From Mycolicibacterium chubuense NBB4 (GTDB lineage: Bacteria > Actinomycetota > Actinomycetes > Mycobacteriales > Mycobacteriaceae): a DNA stretch of 64,000 nt. The notes under the pieces are model-generated. The model did no database searches and had not been told where the DNA came from. It saw nothing but the letters and a program-made list of their open reading frames with translations. A program made the translations under genes and the position numbers. The stretch's first letter is position 1; every line of letters starts with the position of its first letter. Of this stretch, positions 1-6,750 are shown piece after piece. Location: the NCBI RefSeq assembly GCF_000266905.1, contig NC_018027.1, positions 3,100,001-3,164,000 of the forward strand. Reading direction: 5' to 3'.

Positions 1-426
1 CGCAGTGACCACTGCGACATGCGATGTCTCGACGAGCCGTTCCAGCCGCTGTACGGTCTCCCGCGATATGAACGCCGTGGGTTCAGCTGGAATCTTTCCG
101 ACCACGATGCCACGGTTATGACCGACCGGTGCAACGACTTGCTGCCCGCTACGCTGAGATAGCGCCTCGACCTTCCCAGCGAGTCCTACATTTTCGGCCG
201 AGATCGTGGAGAGGACCTGAGATAGGTGTCCCGCTCGCTGCAGCTCCCGCAGCAGTATGTGCCAGCGCTCTCTCGACGTAAGGCCAGCGGGCATGTACTC
301 CAGTCCAATCCCCGCGTTGTCCAGCACCTCGCGAATGGCCGGCTCGTTGGGAAATGTCGCGCCGAGCAGGACCGCGAGCCCGGCGCCCTGAACGGAATCC
401 CATTCCTGGCCCTGAATCCACGTCAT
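1..426 (-). CDS. EAD-like / putative STAND NTPase, N-terminal part (runs off left edge)
   Basis: An open frame on the minus strand starts at ATG 426, preceded by GGGAG about 8 nt upstream, and continues without a stop to base 1 (142 codons seen). Residues about 15-70 resemble the small helical effector-associated domains of bacterial conflict proteins: a 'FPNEPAIREVLDNAGIG' stretch, then a conserved Trp in 'RERWHILLREL', then 'AGHLSQVL'. Residues about 125-142 ('FISRETVQRLERL' then 'HVAVVTA') look like the segment just before the Walker A loop of NB-ARC/STAND NTPases. The P-loop itself would lie outside the window. Codons such as ATA, CTA, GTA and AGA are unusual next to the GC-rich genes nearby, which suggests horizontal acquisition. 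The domain call is pattern-based and the effector is not visible. Confidence 0.6.
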   Translation of the reverse strand, partial: MTWIQGQEWDSVQGAGLAVLLGATFPNEPAIREVLDNAGIGLEYMPAGLTSRERWHILLRELQRAGHLSQVLSTISAENVGLAGKVEALSQRSGQQVVAPVGHNRGIVVGKIPAEPTAFISRETVQRLERLVETSHVAVVTA

Positions 427-1257
427 AAGGTCATCTCCCGCGGTCCTTCTCGACAGAAGGCACGTCTCGGGGCGTGGCGCACCGCTGTCCTGGCCTTGGT
501 CCGCGGGGGAACGATCGCATGATGCGTGGATCGCCGTCACCGTCGCCCACGTGACCCTCGCCCCTATGCCCCACGGCTAGATCTTGTACTACGCGGCGGC
601 AGATTGTTCCTCAATTGCGCCACCCGGGAGATGCATTTCCCGCGAACACGCAGACGGCCTATCGGTCCAGAGGCTCGGTAGACGGCTTACTTCATCTTGC
701 TAGGCTGCCGTCCGTCACGACGGCACGAGTGCTGCAAATTCCAAGGTGGTCGACCGATTCTCGGGAGGGCCGCCGGATGCACCGGTGGCGTCCTATGACT
801 AATCGAGAACGCAAAGTGAAACCAGCTGACTGTGAGTGTTTCTCGGATCCGTACGTAGCACATTCCATACCGGCCGTCCTCGAGGCTAAGTGGCGACCGA
901 ACGGTAGCTGCGGCAACGGTCGTGGAGAGATGGTCTCGATCGCTTGCTCTCGGATGTCGGACCCGAGAGCCACTCAGGGTTGCGTTGGACCACTAGCGTT
1001 CGCAGATGCTGCGCACGGGAAGGAACCAGCGTTTGGCCCAACAAGAGGACGAACACTGATTGCAGGCTCAACAATCGGCGACACCCATTCTCTAACCGTA
1101 CGACGCCTCATTCGGTTCGTCGGTGACGTCAGCCACCACCGTCTCGCTGCGAGGGCAGTCGTGCGCTCGGCTGGCCAAGCGCTCGCCGACGGAAACCGGC
1201 GAGCGGCTCGGCGGGTGGGGAGGCATTCGGCGCGGTGCGTTGGGGGGTGCCTTTCGT
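427..1257. other. Region without a convincing gene
   Basis: Open frames here have no recognisable product, poor codon structure and overlap one another on both strands. The sequence is less GC-rich than the rest of the window. It should hold the promoter of the minus-strand NTPase gene that starts at 426, but I see no clear -35/-10 pair. Confidence 0.4.
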
Positions 1258-1614
1258 ATGGAATCGACCACGCGCACAGGTGGTTTCCTGTACAGGCCGG
1301 TTCTACTCCCCTGCGGACCGTACGCCTGGTTCTTTGGAGGAGGTGCGTGTCCGTCGGCCTACATTGCGAGGCTGTTCGACTCTGACCCCGAGTATGCCGA
1401 CAATCTAACCACTCAGAAATTGGTTGACTTCGCCGAGGCGCATCCTGATTACGACATTCTCTTGACAATGGTCGACGGCTCCAAGGTGCTGCGATTCGAT
1501 TCCTCGCCCCAACACCGGCACCAAATTCCGCATCTGCTCGCGGATGACTATCTTCACAGCTACCTGACCGACCGCAACTACGAGTCTGGATCGATGCAGC
1601 GTGTGAAGGCCTAG
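1258..1614 (+). CDS. Hypothetical protein
   Basis: About 118 residues from ATG 1258. The last 85 residues have normal amino-acid composition (acidic and aromatic, for example 'LVDFAEAHPDYDILLTMVDG') and look coding; the first 30 are less convincing. No family was recognised, and there is no signal peptide or membrane segment. Third-position GC is lower than in the genes to the right, as for the partial NTPase gene at the left edge. The frame is open upstream to an ATG at 1123, so the true start is uncertain. It may be the remnant of a longer gene. Confidence 0.35.
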   Translation: MESTTRTGGFLYRPVLLPCGPYAWFFGGGACPSAYIARLFDSDPEYADNLTTQKLVDFAEAHPDYDILLTMVDGSKVLRFDSSPQHRHQIPHLLADDYLHSYLTDRNYESGSMQRVKA

Positions 1615-2109
1615 TTGGTTTCTGCAGCGCGACTGCAAGCACATGATTCATCCTTGCGGCGTGCTGCCAGCCGCTTGTGCCGAGTTCGTCCGGTGGACAA
1701 GACAACAGTGTCGAAGATCTGAATCCGCGTTGCGGTCGCCTTGAGCCGGCATACTCAGGTATTTCTGGATTTCGTCCGACACCCTCAAATCTTCGGGGAC
1801 GAATCTCGCAAGTGCGGTCCGCAACCATTTGAGAGTTCCCAGGTCTGCACTTCCCCGCACTCCCAACTGATTTCGGATCGGACAGACCCGATCCTGAACG
1901 ACATTCCAGCTTCCGATCCCGATCCCGGCCCGTGTGCACCACCCCTTCGAGGCGTTCCATCAACCGGATACCAACGCTGCCGAAGTGGCCGGCGCAGGCG
2001 GCCCAATTCACCTCATTCGACCAGTCGGCACCACGAGTCGGGAACGGTCGGCGACCGAACCGGGTTCACTCCGTCGCCCCTCCCGCCTCGGCGGTGCTCG
2101 AGATCATTG

Positions 2110-2122
2110 CGTCACGGTGACG
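2110..2122. repeat. Palindrome CGTCACGGTGACG (copy 1)
   Basis: A perfect 13-bp palindrome, followed on the plus strand by AAT. Its core GTCACGGTGAC recurs at 2261 and, with one change, at 2453. It could be a protein-binding site or a remnant of a repeat element. Confidence 0.5.
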
Positions 2123-2260
2123 AATCGACGCGAGCCCGCCCCGACCGGCCGCCGCATCGACAAGGTGATCGCCACGGCCCTGCTGCCGGGATGCCCACCA
2201 CTGGATGCGCGACACCCCGGTTCGGTCGGCTACCCCATTCCGCACGCGTCGCGTCACTAT

Positions 2261-2271
2261 GTCACGGTGAC
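2261..2271. repeat. Palindrome GTCACGGTGAC (copy 2)
   Basis: Same 11-bp core as at 2110, followed by GAA, and preceded by a partial half-site (GTCAC at 2253-2257). It lies about 150 bp from copy 1. Confidence 0.5.
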
Positions 2272-2443
2272 GAAAGCCTGCGTCCGGGTCGGCTTTTGAA
2301 CTCCCGCAACGACGCGACCGACTCGCCACTATGCGCGAGCGCAAGCCTGCGGCGTCCAGGAAGAGTGGGAACCGCAATACGTCCATGCGTCGATGCCGAC
2401 GCGCCGGGCCCACTGCCCCGCCGCCTTGAAACGGGGACCGCCG

Positions 2444-2472
2444 CCACCATCCGTCACAGTGACGAATGGTGG
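2444..2472. repeat. 29-bp near-perfect palindrome around GTCACAGTGAC (copy 3)
   Basis: The two 14-base arms flank a central A at 2458 and differ at one position. The inner part is the third GTCAC-GTGAC copy. The outer arms CCACCAT/ATGGTGG extend the symmetry well beyond the first two copies. It could form a hairpin in RNA or be a dimer-binding site. Confidence 0.55.
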
Positions 2473-3056
2473 TCGTGCAGCGGCCGCTTCTGAGGCATGA
2501 CCGACGCGTCGATGAAACTTCAGCAACCCCGGCAGCGTAACCTCCTCTTCACCGGCACGACGTGGAACATCTCCCCGCGCGCCGTCCATACCGTCGCGAA
2601 TGATCGGTTCCGGCGTGTCGTCAGCGTGTCGGATACGACGCAGGAACGGCGACAGATGCAGCGAGCCACGTGCTCCGGAGTCGCCGCACAGCGGTATCGG
2701 CAGCGCTACCAGACCGAAAGCCGGATCGACACCTTTACGTCAGGATGCCGACTTGCCCTGCGCGGCAAGGCCAAACGCGGTGAAGGTACACCAAGCGGCA
2801 CCGACGTCACCGGCCTTCGTCCCGGGCGCGCGACCCGCTGGCGCCGACACATGCATCACGGTTTCGGACGGGCATCCAGGGGCAGCCGCGCCCGCCGCAC
2901 GTTGGGGTGACAGAGCGTGCCAGTCGTGGATGGTACTATCACCGCGGGCAAGGGACAGCTGCTCGGCAAGTAACCGAGCAACATCGAAAACCATCGAGGG
3001 TTCCTTACCACTGCCAGCGATTGAATCTGAGATGATACGTACCGAAGCGGGGGGAC

Positions 3057-3485
3057 ATGACTAACGTCGCATTGAAATTCCAGGTAACTGCGGCAGCTGC
3101 TGCTGTAGCAGCCACCGCAGCATTGGCTCCGGTTGTTGCCCATGCAGCTCCTTCAGTGCAGATTCCCGCCGCCCCGGCGCACCAGCTCGTCGGCGATCTC
3201 GCGCAGAGTCCGGCCGATGCCATCTACTTCGGTCAGGTGGTCTCGATCCAGGTCATCGGTGCGCAGATCAGGTTCCGCTCCAGCGTTCTGGACAAGCGGG
3301 CCACTCGCCTGGAGGCATACGCGGCAGCGCACGAGGGAACCTTCTTCGGTGACTTGGCCGCGTCGGCCGCTGCGCGTCAGCGCGCCCAACGCGCCCAGTA
3401 CGGCAGCCTCTCCTTCAGCGCCTGCAATGGCGGCACCGGCGTCAAGCTGGGACCGTACGGCAGTGTGACCGAGGGTCCCTGCTGA
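3057..3485 (+). CDS. Small exported protein
   Basis: 142 residues starting at ATG 3057 behind a GGGGGA ribosome-binding site. Residues 1 to about 31 form a classical Sec signal peptide: a Lys, then an Ala/Val-rich hydrophobic core, ending 'VAHA' before APS. The mature part is about 110 residues with two Cys near the C-terminus (in 'SACNGG' and the final Cys), which could form a disulfide. No catalytic motif or named family was recognised. It is similar in style to the many short secreted proteins of mycobacteria. It is followed by a strong hairpin shared with the convergent gene downstream. Confidence 0.8.
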   Translation: MTNVALKFQVTAAAAAVAATAALAPVVAHAAPSVQIPAAPAHQLVGDLAQSPADAIYFGQVVSIQVIGAQIRFRSSVLDKRATRLEAYAAAHEGTFFGDLAASAAARQRAQRAQYGSLSFSACNGGTGVKLGPYGSVTEGPC

Positions 3486-3504
3486 TAGCACAGCACTGAC
3501 TCGC

Positions 3505-3543
3505 GCTGTGGCCTGCACGTCGCTCCGACGTGCAGGCCACAGC
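3505..3543. terminator. Bidirectional hairpin terminator
   Basis: A perfect 18-bp inverted repeat (3505-3522 and 3526-3543) with a 3-base loop lies between the convergent genes ending at 3485 and 3584. On the plus strand it is followed by a weak T stretch (CGTTTCC). Placement and symmetry fit a terminator serving both genes. Confidence 0.8.
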
Positions 3544-3583
3544 CGTTTCCGGACTTGTTGAGTGCCGAAAACTAGGCCGAAAG

Positions 3584-5611
3584 CTAGACAGCCGCACTCA
3601 CACTCGTGAACGGATCGAAGAAGGACACGTCAGCCCGATCGGCGATCGCTGTGCGAGCCCGAAAGAGGGGGACCTTCCCCAGCGGCGTGACCAGTCTGAA
3701 TGACTTCACGTCCCTGAACCGGCCGGGCATGACGGACTGGAAGGTCCCGAAGCCGCTGCGCCCGAAGGAGACGACGTTGAACACCGATCCGACCGGCGGC
3801 ACCTCCCCGACGCCGGTGCCGGCGGTTCCGTCCGTGACACCGGTGACCAGCAGTGCTTCGCTCCTGATCCCCAGCAGGTCCCGTTGGGTCATCACGTCGG
3901 CATCGAAGCTACCCACTCGAGAACCGGCCGCATCGTAGATGTCGAACTGCTGATAGCCCTGGTACTGCACCTCCCGCGGCGGGAGTCCGTTGATGCCCGT
4001 GGGTTGCAGGGGCGACGCGAGAACGAAGCGGTAGCCGCCCGGGACGGCGAGCGGCTGAGTGGACGGCGCAGCCGAGGCATCGAGAAAGGTCCGTGGACTG
4101 CTCTGCACCTTGCCTGGACTCACCTGTTGCACCGAGACCACATCGCCCGACGGTGAGGGCAGCGAGGAGTACAGGACATAGTTGGTGTCGGCGCCGCTGT
4201 AGACGACGTTGTACACCGAACCGACCGGCGGCACCTGCCCGACATCCGTGCCCACGTTCGTTCCGTCGTTCGAGGTGACCAGGATCGCCTGCGTGTAGGT
4301 GCCGAGGATGTCCGTGGTGGTGGTGAAGACGCCCTCGAAGTTTCCTACCGGATCACCGGATGGATCGCTGATGGTGAACACCTGGCTCCCCTGTATGGCC
4401 GTGAAGAAGGGAAGGATTCCGCTTGTCGCCGTGATGGTTTCGCCCGACGGGTCTGCCGGGGCGATACTGTAGCCGCTGGTGAGCCGAACCGGCCTGTTGT
4501 CCACCGTGTGGTCGGCGATGCCTCGGGCCGCGGAGAAGGTCATCGGAATTCGGATGGCGCCCAAGGGAGTCAACACCTTGAACGAGATCACGTCTCCAGA
4601 AGGCGTCGGCATGTCCGAGTAGGACCACCCGATGAGCCCGAGCTTGAACGTGGCGATCAAGGAGCCGACGGGCGGAACTTGACCGGCGCCCGTCCCGACG
4701 TTGGTTCCGTCAGCGGACGTGACGAGCAGTGCCGTGTAGTTGTACCCGTCGCCTCTGCTCACCAGAGCGTCGAAATCTCCCGTCGCCGTGCCGGTGCGCG
4801 GGTCGACGACGTCGAAGTGCTGCCTGCCCTGAATCAGGCTGGGCGCACCGGGCAGGTAGGTCCATTGCCCGTAGAAGGAGGTGACTTCCTCGGTGGACGT
4901 CGGGACGAGGCTGTAGCCGTTCAGTCGCAGCGCCGGGCTCGGCGCGGTCGGGCTGGGCAGCGACACATTGAGCACGGATACCGACACCGCCAGTGCCAGC
5001 TCGGCGACAGTGGTGAAGGCGAGGCTCAAGACGCCCGGAGGGACGGGCTGCGCCGCCGCCACCGCGGTCGGCCTCACCCGGAGCGGGGTGATCGGCGTCG
5101 CAGACAGCGCCGGCCGAGCGGGTGCGGCCGAGGTGGACGATCGCCTCGGTCCTGCGATCATCCGGGTCGGCCTTTTCGGACCGGTCTCCTCCACTGCCCC
5201 AGACGGGCTGGTGGTGTCGACGGAAGCCGGGTCCGTGGGGCGTCGCAGCACACGCGTGGGCTCCGGCGACGACCGCCGCTTCGGCGGGCTTTCCGCCCGG
5301 CTGTCTCCGGGGTGCAATCTGGTCGAACGGGCCGATGACCCAACGGTTTCCAGGCCGTCCTCGCCCGCCGTTTCATCCGGTGCCGACGGTGAGGACGTGC
5401 TCGGTCGTTGCCTCTTGGCACGGGCGGGAGCGTGTAGCGGTGTCCCCCGATGCGTAGCGCTGACCGTCGCCGAGTCGCTGGTGGACGAATGGGTGGAGTC
5501 CCGGGTACCCGGGTCGGCCGACGCGATCCCACACGTCGTCAGGATCGCAGCGCCCACCCCGACAGCGACCGCCAGACCCCCCACACGACCGATACAGCGC
5601 GAAGCGATCAT
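3584..5611 (-). CDS. Exported protein with three tandem ~140-residue repeats
   Basis: 675 residues from ATG 5611; the frame is open to an ATG at 5707, but 5611 puts a signal peptide at the N-terminus (hydrophobic core 'GGLAVAVGVGAAIL', cleavage near 'GIASADP'). Residues about 30-220 are a Ser/Thr/Pro/Arg-rich low-complexity linker. Three repeats follow. Each begins with a 'GYxxxP' segment, has a central 'FD/FxI-D' turn, and contains the motif 'LLVTxxDGTNVGTGxGQVPPVGS' in slightly varied form, then a 'xxSxMPxxxxDVxSxxxxTPLG' ending. The repeats look like beta domains. No catalytic residues were recognised, so a structural or surface role is the only reasonable guess. Confidence 0.75.
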   Translation of the reverse strand: MIASRCIGRVGGLAVAVGVGAAILTTCGIASADPGTRDSTHSSTSDSATVSATHRGTPLHAPARAKRQRPSTSSPSAPDETAGEDGLETVGSSARSTRLHPGDSRAESPPKRRSSPEPTRVLRRPTDPASVDTTSPSGAVEETGPKRPTRMIAGPRRSSTSAAPARPALSATPITPLRVRPTAVAAAQPVPPGVLSLAFTTVAELALAVSVSVLNVSLPSPTAPSPALRLNGYSLVPTSTEEVTSFYGQWTYLPGAPSLIQGRQHFDVVDPRTGTATGDFDALVSRGDGYNYTALLVTSADGTNVGTGAGQVPPVGSLIATFKLGLIGWSYSDMPTPSGDVISFKVLTPLGAIRIPMTFSAARGIADHTVDNRPVRLTSGYSIAPADPSGETITATSGILPFFTAIQGSQVFTISDPSGDPVGNFEGVFTTTTDILGTYTQAILVTSNDGTNVGTDVGQVPPVGSVYNVVYSGADTNYVLYSSLPSPSGDVVSVQQVSPGKVQSSPRTFLDASAAPSTQPLAVPGGYRFVLASPLQPTGINGLPPREVQYQGYQQFDIYDAAGSRVGSFDADVMTQRDLLGIRSEALLVTGVTDGTAGTGVGEVPPVGSVFNVVSFGRSGFGTFQSVMPGRFRDVKSFRLVTPLGKVPLFRARTAIADRADVSFFDPFTSVSAAV

Positions 5612-5838
5612 CGTCTCAACATCCAGCCCTCCAGCGAAGGCCATCGTATTACCAGACCGTGCGGTGAACACCGCGAAATCGGTCCTTTCGCCGGACCGCC
5701 GTTCCACTGGTTCTTTCGACGGTCTTGGACGAGAATCTGGTGCACAACAGCTTCAAGGGGAGAAGCAGGCGTCATGCGGGATGAGCGGAGCGGTAACGCG
5801 GACTCGCCGTCGAGGGACCGGCGGAAGCCGGGACGACC

Positions 5839-6750
5839 ATGACGCGGTCACGGAGGAATCGGCTGCCGGCCGCCCGATGCCCCTATTGCGATTGCGACCT
5901 CGATGCAAGCGGGACGTGCGCGCGTTGCGGGAGTGCCGACGATGCCGGCCCGTCGACGGGGTGGCGACCCGATCCGACGGCACGCCACGAAGGGCGGTAC
6001 TACGTCTCGGGGCGACCGACGAACCGGGTCCGCGACGGGAAGAAAGAAGCGTCGGACACCGCCGGCGGAGCACTGCTGCCCAGATACGTTGCGGTGCCGA
6101 CGCCCACGGGTTCCACGATCCGCGCGACCTGGCTGGCGACCGGGGCGGCCACCGCCGTCGTCGTCGCCGTCACCGCGGTGGTGTGGATGCTGCTGACGAC
6201 CGGCCGCAAACCGGCACCTCCGCCTGAAGCGGGCTACCTGCTGGCCCTCAAGGATGCCGGGCTGTTCGATCAGTTCAACTCCGAGGAGAATGCCGTCGCC
6301 CACGGCCACCACGTGTGTCGTCAGCTCGAGGACGGCGGCCCGCAGCAGGGTCTGCCCGCCGACAAGCTGGCCGTCGACGCGTTCTGCCCGCAGTTCAGCG
6401 AGGGCTTCCGCGTCCTCGAGACGGCCCACGTCACAGGCACTTTCGTTCTCGCCGACAGCGACGGTGTCGGCGCGATCGAAGTCGACGGCGGATCGTGCCA
6501 GGGATCGGGCGGCTATGCCGACGTCGACCACAGCACCCCGGTGACCGTCACCGACGGCGCAGGCCGGGTCCTGGCCGTCACGTCACTGGGACCCGGGAAG
6601 GGCGACACCGCCACTTGCACGTTCTCGTTCGGCTTCCCCATCACCGAAGGCCAGGATCGTTACGTCGTGGCGATCGGCCGTCGGGGCACCTTCCCCTACA
6701 GCTTCGAACACCTTCGTGCCCGCGGAGTGCAGATCCGGTTAGGGCACTGA
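5839..6750 (+). CDS. Zinc-ribbon membrane protein with C-terminal DUF732 domain
   Basis: 303 residues. Residues about 14-32 are a four-Cys zinc ribbon (CPYC and CARC). Residues about 42-66 resemble a DUF2510 motif (W-x-x-D-P then R-Y-Y). One transmembrane helix lies at about 94-120. Beyond it is a DUF732-like domain with a 'LLALKDAGL' start and conserved Cys (HVCRQL, FCPQF), typical of mycobacterial extracytoplasmic proteins. The C-terminal 100 residues form an unrecognised beta-rich domain with two Cys. Expected topology is zinc ribbon in the cytoplasm and DUF732 outside. Its 3' end overlaps the convergent adenylation/acyltransferase gene by 12 bp. Confidence 0.75.
   Translation: MTRSRRNRLPAARCPYCDCDLDASGTCARCGSADDAGPSTGWRPDPTARHEGRYYVSGRPTNRVRDGKKEASDTAGGALLPRYVAVPTPTGSTIRATWLATGAATAVVVAVTAVVWMLLTTGRKPAPPPEAGYLLALKDAGLFDQFNSEENAVAHGHHVCRQLEDGGPQQGLPADKLAVDAFCPQFSEGFRVLETAHVTGTFVLADSDGVGAIEVDGGSCQGSGGYADVDHSTPVTVTDGAGRVLAVTSLGPGKGDTATCTFSFGFPITEGQDRYVVAIGRRGTFPYSFEHLRARGVQIRLGH

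Larger units (their letters stand above)
1615..3056. other. 1.4-kb gene-poor stretch with repeated palindromes
   Basis: No frame on either strand has a recognisable product. Open frames are Arg/Pro/Ser-rich shadows typical of non-coding GC-rich DNA. The stretch contains three copies of GTCAC(G/A)GTGAC at 2110-2122, 2261-2271 and 2444-2472. The last about 60 bases should carry the promoter and ribosome-binding site (GGGGGA) of the secreted protein gene that follows. Confidence 0.45.

Noticed and set aside
615..1385. 256-codon open frame on the plus strand
   Set aside because: No recognisable motif, poor codon structure and no ribosome-binding site.
974..2011. 345-codon open frame on the minus strand
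   Set aside because: Arg/Ser/Pro-rich sequence with no fold-like pattern; it lies antisense to the better coding frame at 1258-1614 and looks like a GC-driven shadow.
2110..2472. Possible CRISPR array
   Set aside because: The repeats are 11-13 bp, palindromic, only three and unevenly spaced by 150-190 bp; no cas gene is present.
4968..6227. 419-codon open frame on the plus strand
   Set aside because: Antisense to the exported repeat protein and out of frame with the zinc-ribbon gene; composition is typical of a shadow.
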